From: Amoebophrya sp. A120 | Taxonomy: Eukaryota > Sar > Dinophyceae > Syndiniales > Amoebophryaceae | DNA: 64,000 nt | Direction of reading: 5' to 3' | Assembly: GCA_905178155.1 (NCBI GenBank) | Contig: CAJINV010000004.1 | Coordinates: 7,210,548-7,274,547, forward strand | Shown: positions 21,501-30,296 of the stretch, piece by piece | How the letters are laid out: each line of letters starts with the position of its first letter | How positions within the stretch are numbered: the stretch's first letter is position 1 | Notes under the pieces: model-generated | Databases searched by the model: none | What the model was told of the DNA's origin: nothing | What the model saw: the letters and a program-made list of their open reading frames with translations, nothing else | Position numbers and translations under genes: made by a program

Positions 21501-24500
21501 GGAACTTTTTGTCGTCCTTCATCTTCTGCAACTCCGTCCGCATGTAGTAGATTTGCTCCTCTTGCATCCGCTCCTCCTCCTTCTCCCGCTTCTCTTTCAT
21601 GGCCTGCGCCCGTTCCCACTGCTCCTGCGTCGGCTCGCCGTCGGGCCCCCGCTTATTCCCCCGGACGCGCTGCCAGCCGGGTGGGTGGCGGTCTTCCTCT
21701 TTCGCGTCCAAACCAAGTTCGAAGTAAAACTGGTTCGACCCAACCGTGCCCGTTTGCTTTTGTAGTTCACCACTGCTCTCGGCGTCGTCCTCATTGTCAA
21801 CAGCATCGCCGTCGAGCGTCGTTCGCCCTTGCTCCGTGAGAAACTGTGCAGTGTTCGGGAGCCGCGATTTCATGTGCCTCATCCGGATTTCCCCAACGCG
21901 CATGAACTCCTTCTCGTCTTCTTCCTCCGCTCGCATCTGCTGTTTTTCCGCGTCCTCTTTTAGCTCCTCTTCGGTCTTCGGCTTCAAATGCTTCTGGTAA
22001 AAGTCCACCCGCTCCTGCCAGGTCAAGGCCCTGCGGGTCGGCTGCGCGTCCCGGGTGATTTCGTCCAGTCTCCCACTGTTGCTCGGCACGGGATTTTTCA
22101 GTGCCTCCTTGTCGACAGCGGTCAGTTCCTTGCGCAATTTCGAAGCGGCGGTCTTCCGCTTGTGCAAAAAGGTCTGCATCGTGGGGTCATCGATTCCGTC
22201 CTCCTCCGGCTGCGTTTATCCAGTGCAAAAGCATCGCATTTGTAGTCACATGCTTAACCATTAATAATGGAATCGACATGACAAGTTCCAACATTTTATT
22301 TCAATTTCTGTCCGAAGCAGGGTTATTTGTAGTTGCATCTGCAATTTCTACCGAATACGACCCCTTTTGCACTGCATAGCTCCATGCTCGCGGCCACACC
22401 ATCCGCGGACAGCGGCGACTGGGCGAAATCGGGGAGGCTGTAGAAATCCATCCGTTCTTTGGTCTCTTTTCTTTTCTGGTACATGAACTTTCGGGCTTCC
22501 AGGAGGTCGGGGGACGGCGGGTGTTCTTTGATCTTTTCTTCCCGTTCCTTCTTCCTTTTCTGCTCGGCTTTGTCCTTCTGAAGCTTTGCGAACAGCTGCT
22601 TCTGGGTCAGTTTCAAGGACGCGTTATCCTCTTCCGTGCGCCCGGATTCGAGCAGGCCGTGCGCTATGAACTGCAAAAGTATCGAACTCATATAACAGCA
22701 TGAGAAATAAATATAAAATTTGTACTGCGCATTTACCGGTGTAATGCATGACTGCAATACGAGTACGATACTTTTGCACAGGATATGCGCCTTCTCTTCC
22801 TCAATTAGGTCCTCGTAGTCGCCGTCGTCGATCTTGGCGTAGTACTTTTCTTTTTCCTCCTGCGACTTCTCCCTCTGCAGTTGCTCCTCGGACATGCTGC
22901 CCGCCCCTGGCACGCGGTCGAACAGGTTGTGAATCTTGGTGCGGTGGCCCCCGGCGCCTTCCTCGGCGAGGGTTTCCACGTGTCTGGATCCGCTGGTTCC
23001 TCCCCTCCTTTTCTTGTAGGTCGTTTTGGTTTTTTCGTTCAGACTCAGCTCTCTACCTTCCTTTTTTGCGTCGTCGATCCGCTCCTGCGACAGGTCGTGG
23101 TCAGGAATGATCGAGGGCCGCTCCAGATCGTGCGTGGGCCCGGGGTATCATCTGCAATAGTGTCTGGGTCTGGAAGATTGCCAGGTTTGTCATGGTGCAT
23201 ATTTTCCATGACCCATGATGTCTGTGATGCACCATGCCTTACCATCACAGATTCTGCGAGGGCTTTCTGATCATGCTCATACCGCATGAGAAATACCCTC
23301 TCCGCGTAGCAAGAACTCGACCTATTTTGCTCTTTACGCAATACAGATTTTACGTAGAGTCCAGACGTAGCATCACAAGTTTTATGCTTCCAGACCCAGA
23401 CGTATTTGCAATGCATACTGGGTCCTCCGTCCCCTCCTGCGTCTGGTCCGTGACCTTATGGTCCGCCTTCATCACTTCGCGCTGGGCGTCGCGGCCGATT
23501 GCCAGAAGCGGATCGAACTTGGCATTTTCTTGCTGCTGGTGGGATAGCCGCAGCAACGTCACGCTCTCGGGTGCAGCAGGCGAGGACGCGGCAGTAGATT
23601 TTCTGCTTGTCGAGGGAGAAGTTTTCTTGTTGCGCTATAACCCTCTCAGGTGTTACAATCTCAAACGTTACAATAGAGTCTGGAAATCTGTGATGCAAGA
23701 ACTGCATGACCTAGCCTACTCCCATAGGATTGCGCATGACAAGTTTCGGAGTCCCAAACCCACCTGAAATCCGGCGAAATTTGTATTCTTGCGAAAACCA
23801 CAATTCTCTCTGCGTTCCACATGCTCTTTATGCAATACAAAATCCAGATTCTGCTGTAACGTTTGAGATTGTACCGCTTGCGCAGGCCATATGCGCACCT
23901 CCAGTGCCGCGGCTCCCGCTCCGGATGAACCATCAGCTCCGCCGGCAGCACCTGTTATCAAGTGCAAAAGTGTCTGGGTCTGGAAAAGTGTAGACTTGTC
24001 ATGCACATCTTCCATGACCCATGAGGTCTGGAATGCAGGATTTAGCATGACAGACTCTGCGAGGTCTCTGCCATGCCTATCCTGCATGAGAAACTCCCAT
24101 GGGCAAAAGTTTACAGCTTTTGGCACTCATGCAACACAGATTTTTGCATGCTTCAGATTTACCATGACAAGTTGCAATCTTCCAGACCCAGACATTTTTG
24201 CAATTCATACCTGTAGAAGTTGTGTTAGAAGTAGTTGAGTTCGAAGTTGCGTTCTGCTTGGAGGTATGAACTTCAAAAGTATCGCACTCGTGGTAACTGC
24301 TGTTATACATCTTGACAAATCTCTTTTCTGCGGTCGTAAAACAGCATCACAAATTTTATTTGTAATGCTATACGTAGTCACTCTGTAATGCAATTTATAC
24401 GTAGCACGATACTTTTGCAATGCATACGTGGCTGCTGCGCCAGCTGTCGTTACTTGAAATTCGTAGCTTTCCTTGTCTGCCGCCTGGTCCGCAGCAACGA

Positions 24501-24717
24501 GCAGGTCGTACTGTGTGTCGGCGAATTCTATCCCGGTCAAGGTCTCTTCGAGGCTGGGTTCGTTTTTTAATTGATTTCCCTCTCCTTTCCCAAACGAGGC
24601 CTTCGGACCAAATGGCACGGACGGCTTCTTGTCGGTTTCGACAGCATTCTTCCCGCTGTCCTCGCCTTTTTCCGGGGCGTCGTGCAGAAACCACCAGGTC
24701 TGCTCCTCCAGCGTCAT
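12524..24717 (-). CDS. Giant low-complexity charged protein split by 18 introners
   Basis: Nineteen exons: 24717-24427, 24259-24210, 23950-23892, 23630-23418, 23140-22786, 22659-22379, 22211-21443, 21164-21101, 20788-20585, 20432-20335, 20174-20119, 19833-19351, 19077-18541, 18386-18324, 18140-18056, 17796-17552, 15883-13981, 13728-13220, 13002-12524. Together they form one open frame of 2,248 codons. Every phase check across the 18 junctions holds. The N-terminal half (to about 18,000) is mixed, with Glu/Lys-rich helices. The motif KATFWIK or a variant occurs three times around the 19083-19350 junction. The exon 15883-13981 is dominated by Asp/Glu/Ser/Lys tracts and is likely disordered. No family was recognised. 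The start at 24717 (MTLEEQTWWF) is the first ATG; the frame is open to 24807, and an AT-AG intron (24808-24945) could fuse it to the gene 24904-29978. The stop is TAG. Confidence 0.65.
13008..13219. mobile_element. Introner, family C
   Basis: Starts TATCCCACGAAAAAACTG and ends CAGTTTTTTCTTGCGATA. The duplication AGCTG flanks it at 13003-13007 and 13220-13224. Confidence 0.92.
13734..13980. mobile_element. Introner, family M
   Basis: Inverted repeats contain GCACAACTCCC and CTCATTTGT. The duplication TCGCG flanks it at 13729-13733 and 13981-13985. It is the only member in this window. Confidence 0.9.
16266..17110. repeat. Minisatellite, nine copies of a unit of about 97 bp
   Basis: AGGTCATG followed by (A/G)CGCGG recurs at about 16282, 16378, 16481, 16578, 16673, 16769, 16865, 16965 and 17058. 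Each unit also has GACCTAGGGCTTTTGCCCCTGG and CGGTTAGTTTCCGGGAA-like blocks with internal dyads. Predicted ORFs across it are repeat artefacts. Confidence 0.92.
17206..17480. repeat. G-rich short tandem array with complementary tail
   Basis: Variants of CCGGGGTGTGT and CTGGGGTGTGT recur from 17206 to 17375. A complementary C-rich stretch (ACACACCCCCGAACATACCC) follows at 17447-17480. The strand could form a hairpin or G-quadruplexes within the giant introner. Confidence 0.8.
17802..18055. mobile_element. Introner, family N (diverged)
   Basis: Termini TATACTGCGTAAATCGACG and GTCGTGATTTTACGCAGTGCTTA form inverted repeats. Flanks TACTG (17797-17801) and TCCTC (18056-18060) match at only three of five positions. 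Excision restores the frame. It is probably an old insertion. Confidence 0.75.
18146..18323. mobile_element. Introner, family A
   Basis: Starts TATGCTGTGCAAAAG and ends CTTTTGCGATGCATA. Flanks CCGAC (18141-18145) and CTGCC (18324-18328) have diverged, but removal restores frame in the 12524-24717 gene. Confidence 0.85.
18392..18540 (-). mobile_element. Introner, family A
   Basis: Starts TATGCATTGCAAAAG and ends CTTTTGCACAGGATA. The duplication CCTTT flanks it at 18387-18391 and 18541-18545. Confidence 0.93.
19083..19350. mobile_element. Introner, family B
   Basis: Ends TATCAAATGC and GCATTTGATA with CTGGGTCTGG inside. The duplication AGAAT flanks it at 19078-19082 and 19351-19355. Confidence 0.93.
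19839..20118. mobile_element. Introner, family D
   Basis: Starts TATCCTGAGTAAAACCGTAC and ends ACTCAGGATA. The duplication CCTCG flanks it at 19834-19838 and 20119-20123. Confidence 0.93.
20180..20334. mobile_element. Introner, family A
   Basis: Starts TATGAACTGCAAAAG and ends CTTTTGCAGTGCATA. The duplication GGAAG flanks it at 20175-20179 and 20335-20339. Confidence 0.93.
20438..20584 (-). mobile_element. Introner, family A
   Basis: Starts TATGAACTACAAAAG and ends CTTTTGCACAGGATA. The duplication GTAGG flanks it at 20433-20437 and 20585-20589. Confidence 0.93.
20794..21100. mobile_element. Introner, family F
   Basis: Starts TATGGATGCGTCAGG and ends CCTGACACTCCCATA. The duplication CCGCA flanks it at 20789-20793 and 21101-21105. 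Confidence 0.93.
21170..21442. mobile_element. Introner, family B
   Basis: Starts TATGCATTGCAAATACG and ends TTTGCACTTCATA with the TGGTCTGG / CCAGACCCAG pair inside. The duplication TCGAG flanks it at 21165-21169 and 21443-21447. Confidence 0.92.
22217..22378 (+). mobile_element. Introner, family A, antisense to host gene
   Basis: Starts TATCCAGTGCAAAAG and ends CTTTTGCACTGCATA. Flanks GCGTT (22212-22216) and GCTCC (22379-22383) have diverged. Excision restores frame. Confidence 0.85.
22665..22785 (-). mobile_element. Introner, family A, internally shortened
   Basis: Starts TATGAACTGCAAAAG and ends CTTTTGCACAGGATA, only 121 bp long. The duplication TGCGC flanks it at 22660-22664 and 22786-22790. 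Confidence 0.92.
23146..23417. mobile_element. Introner, family B
   Basis: Starts TATCATCTGC and ends TTTGCAATGCATA with GTCTGGGTCTGG inside. Flanks CGGGG (23141-23145) and CTGGG (23418-23422) differ at one or two positions. Confidence 0.88.
23636..23891. mobile_element. Introner, family K (related to E)
   Basis: Starts TATAACCCTCTCAGG and ends GCGCAGGCCATA, with ACAATCTCAAACGTTACA / TGTAACGTTTGAGATTGT just inside. The duplication TGCGC flanks it at 23631-23635 and 23892-23896. Confidence 0.9.
23956..24209. mobile_element. Introner, family B
   Basis: Starts TATCAAGTGC and ends GCAATTCATA. The duplication CCTGT flanks it at 23951-23955 and 24210-24214. Confidence 0.93.
24265..24426. mobile_element. 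Introner, family A
   Basis: Starts TATGAACTTCAAAAG and ends CTTTTGCAATGCATA. Flanks GGAGG (24260-24264) and CGTGG (24427-24431) are partly diverged. Removal falls on a codon boundary. Confidence 0.88.
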
Positions 24718-24807
24718 AGCGGGCAGCGTTGTGGTGGCCACCTCGGTCGTCGACACGGCCGGCTCTTTGCGTCGTGGAGGATGTTGGGGTTGGAGATAGA
24801 AAAGTAG

Positions 24808-24945
24808 CTATAGAGAAACTCATACTGGCCTACTTCTCTTGCCACAATGCATACTCTATGTATGAAGATCATCTCAGTCCCACCATGGGCAAAAATCTGA
24901 CGATCACGACGAAGTACTACAGGCAAAAAGATTATCAATACTTAT
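24808..24945 (-). other. Possible AT-AG intron joining two gene models
   Basis: On the minus strand ATAAGTATTG...TCTCTATAG separates two open frames. Removing it would join the end of the 24904-29978 gene in phase 0 to the start of the 12524-24717 gene, giving a protein of about 3,150 residues. The donor is not GT. The alternative is two genes, the first ending in TGA at 24904. Confidence 0.3.
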
Positions 24946-27900
24946 CGTCGCCGGTCCAAGTAAGAAATTCGGCCCTTCCTCCTCCACAAAAGTCATCACA
25001 GCCTCGGTCCGCGGGTCCACTGACGGCGCGTACACGTACAGCAGCGGTCCGGTGCTCTGTTCCTCCTGCAACCCGGCGTCTTCCGGGTCGACTTCGTCTT
25101 TCTCCGTGGCGAGAAAGAGATACCCGTCGAGGAAGCTGAGTCCCACCGGCCCCCCGATCTCTCCCTTCGGCGCCAGCGCGGCCGAGGCCGGCTTGGTTTC
25201 CACCGCGATGCTCAACTCCGTGGGTGGCGGCGCCTCCACATTCGTTTCGAACGTGTACGTCGGTGGGGCGTTCGGGTTTGCAGATTGAGAAGTAGAACTC
25301 GCGGCCGGATTGATGTTATTCTGATTGGCACCTCCTGCCGCCGCAGCCGCTGCCGCGGCCTGCTGCTGCGCGGCTTGCTGCGCGGCGGCCGCGGAGATCA
25401 GGCCATTGGCGTTTAGCGACGGGGTTAGAGAGGTTGTTGTTCCAGCACCTGCTCCGGAATTCGCTGCACTCAGGGCGGCAGCCACGTTCAGATATTGACC
25501 GTTGTTTGGCTGCTGTTGAATATTCTGAAGGTCTTTAGATTTGGAAGCGGTCCTCGAGAAAGTTCTTGACATTCTTTGCTTCTCTTTTTCCGCTTTCTTC
25601 ACCTCTTTCAACTTTCGGAAAAGCTGCACCAAGGTCGTCGAGGACGTTTTGGTTTTTTCTTGAAGAAGTGCAGCAGGAGCAGCTCCAGCGGTTGGTGATT
25701 GGTCAGCTGTAGTCTTTTCGCCCGACGCTTTCGAAGACGAGGGCCGTCCTTTCCAGTAGCTCCCGGCAGGTAACTATCCACAGTAAATTTCCCGCACACG
25801 TACAAATGCAGTCTCTGCATGACAAAACTTGCCTTCAATCCTAGTCCAGCATGACAGGTTCGACTATGCAAGGTAGCAAAATTTGTCATGCATTTTGTAC
25901 ATGTACAGGAAATTTACATTGCATAGTAACCGCCACGCGGACGCGGTGGGCGACACGCGCTTGCCTATGCTCTGCAAAACTATCGTACGGTACTCGTAGT
26001 GCGGTCATGCATGACAGATCTACTTTCTAAGGGAAGATGACAGCATTACAAATTGCATTTTTGTTCTTGAGCAAATTTGTCATGCAATTCAAACTATTAC
26101 GATACTTTTGCAATGCATATTGCCAGCGAAGGGCCGATAGGCTTTTGGCGTCGAGCTGACATCAAACTCGTGCACGAAGCCCCAGCGGCTCAGGGTGTAC
26201 AGCCGCTCCTCCGCACCCAGAGCCACGGCGCCGGCCCCGTAATCCAGATCCACCGGGTCGCCCTTCAAGGCCGGAAATCACAAGAAAAAGTGTTAACGCT
26301 ATTACGGTTTTTCACAGATTGCAGCCTTGCATTACAAATTTAGCGTCCTACGCATGCTATGCATGACAAATTTCGGCGCGTTTTTCGATGCACTGCCGCA
26401 TCACAAATTCCGTATAAGTTAACACTTTTTCGTTTTCCTGTGATACCGGGGATGTCTGCCACAGGCTCTGGTCGTAGAAGGGAAGCCTGTGGTAACGGAG
26501 TAGATAATAAAATTTCATGCGAAAATCATCATCTACTACTTCATGATCATGCCCATACAAGATGCGTCCATAAATTGATGTTGTGCAGTAAGTATGCGCG
26601 TGCAGAACAAGCAGAAATTCTGATGGTGCGTCGAAACAAAGCGAAAGACCTGCTTCAGCTTCTCCATAGCTGCTACTCTACAACAGCAGAGCAGAAGTAA
26701 AAAATGATCCTTACTGGTTCTTCACCGTCTTCCCCACCGGGTCATACTGGTACAGCTTGTCCGTCGCTGTGAGTATCAAATGCAAATATGTCTGGGTCTG
26801 GAAGATTACCAGGTTTCTCATGCATATTTTGCATGACCCAGAAGGTCTGGAATGTGGGCTCTAGCATCACAAGTTTTGAGATGGCTACGCAATGCTAAAT
26901 CCGCATGAGAAATGCCGCCTTCTGGTAACCAAAACTGAGGACTTTTGCTGGTCACGCAATACAGATTTTTGCATCGATCAGTTTTAGCATGACAAACTCG
27001 GACTCTTCCAGACCCAGACATTTTTGCAATCCTTAGTGAGCTATGCACTGCAAAAGCACCGCGCTCGTTGTACGAATCGCAGCAACGCATTTAAAAAATC
27101 TCTTCCTCAGGGTAAGAAAGTCCGCATATACACATTTTCATTATACTTCTCATGCTGAGGAATTTTCTCATGCGATTAATTTTATGATACAAGCACCATA
27201 CTTTTGCACAGGATATGAGCCACATCTGGTCCCGCCCGTCCGTGTACACTTTCTTGGTCAAATATCCAAGAAAAAAACTATGTTAGTGTAAGTGTAACTT
27301 TCTTTGGCTGACAGCATTACAGATTTGCTCTACATGACAGAGAAAACCTCTGATGCGTGGCTTCTAAGGGAAAGCACACACGAAAAGAGGACTTCGTGGT
27401 TGTCTGGCATGACAGGTGTAACTCTGTTGCATGTTCTGCATCACAGATTTACACTTACAAAGTTTTTTTGTTGCATATCAAACTCCCCCCGTCCGGCAGC
27501 TGGTACTCCGCGTTTTCCTCGTTGATGGCCTGGGAATAGTCCTCACTCAAAGGGTATGAACTGCAAAAGTATCGTACTAGTAGTGATTGCAATACAAATT
27601 TCCTTAGCATTAGAAATGGAACTTGTAATGCGGATGCAACTTAGTAAAAAGATTTGCAATGCATGACTGCAATTACAACTACGAGGGAGTACGATGCTCT
27701 TGCAATGCATAAAGGGATGGGATCGATGCTGTCCGCGATGTCGAGATTATCCCGGGTCATCTTCAGGTACCGCACACCCTTCGGCGTGACGAACCGCTGG
27801 GTGACGGGCTCGCCACCGAACATCTTGTCGAAATTTTTCGCCAGGACGGCCTTGAACTGCATAGCCGCGCGCCCGGGCAGTTTTTTATTCAGTTCCTGCT

Positions 27901-29978
27901 CCCGCTTCGTGTGGTGCAGCACTTCGTGCAGGTGCTGCTTCTCCGCGGCAAGCGTCTTCTGCAGCGTCTCCAAGGTGAAGTCGTCTTGCTTGCGGAGCAT
28001 GTGGCTCTTAGCTTCTTCTTTATCCGAGATTTCGCGCCGGCCAGTCTCCAGGGTAGAGATGGACATCTGATGTTCAAGAAAGTAGAATTGAATTTATGTG
28101 CTGGCGATTTTTTTCGAAATGTGGTCACACACACCATGAAGATACTCGAAAAAAGTATACAACTGGTACTGCGCCGTGTGCCGCACAACTTCAGTCAAAA
28201 ACAAAATTGAAATTCATCAACGCCATACCAGAAAAAAAATCTGTACTACTGCGACCGTATACTTTACTACCTGTGCCTTCTTCAGCGGAAACCAGCCGTG
28301 ATCCACGGCTACCCCCGTCAGACTGGTGGCCGCCAACGTGGCCGGCAGCGTTTTATCCTGTGCAAAAAGTATCGCACTTATAGTTGTAATTGCAGTAATG
28401 CATTACAAATCTTCTTCTCGAGGCAAATCCGCATTACAAATTCCATTTCTAATGCTAAGGAAATTTGTCATGCCATTTATACTAGCTACGATACTTTTTC
28501 TTTTGCAGTTCATACGTCTCCACCCGCGTGCCCATGCTTTCCAAGTCCAAGTGCAGCAAACTCGGCTCATTCTATATCGTGAGAAAAAAGCGTTTCACTG
28601 TAAAGTAAGGATTTTGCAAGTTTTACATCACAAGTTTGTTCTGCATGACAGAGAAAATTTGTCATGCGAGATTCCCAAGGAAAACACAGCTAAAAATGCA
28701 CTGTCTTGCATGTGTAGCAAGACAAACACTTCTGACTTCTCAGATTACATTTTCTGCATGACAAGTTTACAGTGAAACAGTTTTTTTCTTGGATATTCTC
28801 GGTCGTGAACACCAGCTCGCCACCGGAAACGGCGATGCCCGAGGCTTTTATGGCGTTCTCAAATGTTACATTCTCAACTGTTTGTCATGCAGAATTACCA
28901 TCAAAACCGACGCGATCAAGCTGCTTCGCATGACAAATTCTCGAAATGCCAAACAGGCTGAGAATCTTTCTCCTGTGCCACATCTGTCATGCAAGACGCG
29001 GAAGGTCACGGCATTCACTTTTGCCATTCTTGCATCACATATTCCTGTACTAACAGTTGAGAATGTAAGAACAGTTGAGAACGCCATAGCTTTCGTCGTC
29101 GGCTTGTCCGTGCCCCACGTCAAATCCGTAACTTTGGAACACGTCTGCGGAACTATGGCGTCTTGCTGTGCGTAGCTCTTGTGCCGCGAGAGCGCACTGA
29201 TAATTTCGGACGTTGGTGCTGGGGAAAGAGCCAGGTCTTGATTGTTTTTCGAGGTGGAAGCAGGAGATGTTTGTGTTTCATCGTGCAGATCCTTGTCTTG
29301 GAAATATTGTCTGATGTGGTGCCCATCTTCCGTGTCGTACTCTTCGGAAGACCAATGCTGCTGCTGCTCCTGTACTGGTTTCTTGATATTCGCGCCGCTG
29401 TGCTTCACAAGTTGGAAGTACCCGTGTGTGCCGTCGTGGACGATTTTGTTTTTCTCTTCTCCTTCTCCATTTTGTGCTTCTTCTTGTTTCTCCTCCTTTT
29501 TTACTTTCTGCACGACGAGATCTTGCTTCCCGATTCGAAGCGGAAGGACGCCGTCGTCGTCGTCGTCGTTGCTACTTCTACCTGAGTTGCTTGAAGTGGA
29601 GCGACCTGCCGTTCTTTCCCCATCAAGAACGCTCTTTTTGTCTACTTCGTCCTCCGTTGCTTCGCTCACTCGCACCCAGTTGACGTCTTCGTCCTTTTTT
29701 TCTTTAGAAGCAATCTTCTCATGCTCATGGTCGTGATGCACTGCAGTAGATGAAGATGATGCTGTTGCAGCACTCGTCGCGGCCGAAGTAGACTTCTTTG
29801 CCTTCACATTTTTAGTCCTCGCCGTCGCCGCGCCCGCGGAGAGAGATGAGGCGGCCACGAAGCAGCTGGTATGATCTGGCAAGAAACTGGAACCACTTCT
29901 GGAGAGGATCCCTGGAAGAAGTAGGTCCTGCACCACCAGTAGCGCTGAGGCCGTGGAGGCTGCGACGAGCTTTGCCAT
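24904..29978 (-). CDS. Secreted protein with repeated propeller-like segments
   Basis: Exons 29978-29089, 28843-28796, 28569-28515, 28348-28271, 28066-27712, 27549-27478, 27257-27216, one base between two introners (27036), 26768-26715, 26486-26446, 26270-26120, 25960-25926 and 25769-24904 give 895 residues. The start at 29978 yields a hydrophobic N-terminus resembling a signal peptide; an ATG at 30296 is also in frame. A Ser-rich, then Asp/Glu-rich segment follows. Segments such as GIAVSGGELVFTT, KLYQYDPVGK and GLSFLDGYLFLATEKD have the strand-turn-strand look of beta-propeller blades. The stretch encoded near 25310-25400 is Ala/Gln-rich. Eleven introners and two GT-AG introns (28067-28270, 26487-26714) interrupt it. 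Exons 26182-27257 are partly duplicated at 461-1106. No specific family was recognised; ligand and location are unknown beyond likely secretion. Confidence 0.6.
25775..25925. mobile_element. Introner, family I
   Basis: Starts TATCCACAGTAAATTTCCCG and ends GGAAATTTACATTGCATA. The duplication GTAAC flanks it at 25770-25774 and 25926-25930. Confidence 0.93.
25966..26119. mobile_element. Introner, family A
   Basis: Starts TATGCTCTGCAAAAC and ends CTTTTGCAATGCATA. The duplication TTGCC flanks it at 25961-25965 and 26120-26124. A 35-nt exon separates it from the family I introner. Confidence 0.93.
26276..26445. mobile_element. Introner, family G, absent from the duplicate copy
   Basis: Starts AATCACAAGAAAAAGTG and ends AACACTTTTTCGTTTTCCTGTGATA. 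Flanks CCGGA (26271-26275) and CCGGG (26446-26450). The duplicate at 548-556 reads continuously through this point, so it is an empty site. Confidence 0.92.
26487..26714 (-). other. Canonical GT-AG intron
   Basis: Donor GTAAGG, acceptor CCACAG, 228 nt. Splicing keeps the frame of the propeller-like gene. It lacks inverted repeats and flanking duplications and is shared with the duplicate copy (591-828). Confidence 0.85.
26774..27035. mobile_element. Introner, family B, absent from the duplicate copy
   Basis: Starts TATCAAATGC with GTCTGGGTCTGG; the right end is GCAATCCTTA. The duplication GTGAG flanks it at 26769-26773 and 27036-27040. The duplicate copy has GTGAG once (883-887), an empty site. 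It sits directly beside the family A introner 27042-27215. Confidence 0.93.
27042..27215 (-). mobile_element. Introner, family A, abutting another introner
   Basis: Starts TATGCACTGCAAAAG and ends CTTTTGCACAGGATA. The duplication TGAGC flanks it at 27037-27041 and 27216-27220. Its left duplication overlaps the GTGAG duplication of the adjacent family B introner by four bases. Confidence 0.93.
27263..27477. mobile_element. Introner, family J
   Basis: Starts TATCCAAGAAAAAAACT and ends AGTTTTTTTGTTGCATA. The duplication TCAAA flanks it at 27258-27262 and 27478-27482. Confidence 0.93.
27555..27711. mobile_element. Introner, family A
   Basis: Starts TATGAACTGCAAAAG and ends CTCTTGCAATGCATA. The duplication AAGGG flanks it at 27550-27554 and 27712-27716. 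Confidence 0.93.
28067..28270 (-). other. Canonical GT-AG intron
   Basis: Donor GTAGTA after CAG, acceptor AACATCAG, 204 nt. Both sides are phase 0 in the propeller-like gene. No introner hallmarks. Confidence 0.8.
28354..28514 (+). mobile_element. Introner, family A, antisense to host gene
   Basis: Starts TATCCTGTGCAAAAAG and ends CTTTTGCAGTTCATA. Flanks CGTTT (28349-28353) and CGTCT (28515-28519) differ at one base. Confidence 0.9.
28575..28795. mobile_element. Introner, family C
   Basis: Starts TATCGTGAGAAAAAAGCG and ends CAGTTTTTTTCTTGGATA. Flanks TTCTA (28570-28574) and TTCTC (28796-28800) differ at one base. Confidence 0.9.
28849..29088. mobile_element. Introner, family E
   Basis: Starts TATGGCGTTCTCAAATG and ends TTGAGAACGCCATA. 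The duplication GCTTT flanks it at 28844-28848 and 29089-29093. Confidence 0.93.
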
Positions 29979-30296
29979 GCTGTTCTTGGAGCTGGACGAT
30001 GAACATGAATAAGATGTGGTCGGCTGATAAGGCCGATGCGACTGCGGTCTTTCTTGCCCTCGGCAAGAAAGCGGATATTGGTCTGCGATACTGATACCGC
30101 AGGCTCTTGCTTTCCTTGATGAGGAGGAGCACGCGGACGGTGTGGCAGGGGATATTGGGACGTACGTGTTTTCCTGCTGTAAGAGAAGGCTGCGTGGCAC
30201 GGCAGCGGCGGTCGTTATATGGCTCTTGGAGTCCAGATCTTCACGGCCGTCGGTGTCGTCGGCCACGCTGCCTGAGCAGGGCGTGCTGAGCGTCAT

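Noticed and set aside
889-29088. Regularly recurring GCATGACAAA/GCATTACAAA units resembling CRISPR-like repeats
   Set aside because: Spacing is irregular, units occur in both orientations inside TAT...ATA elements, and the context is eukaryotic coding exons.
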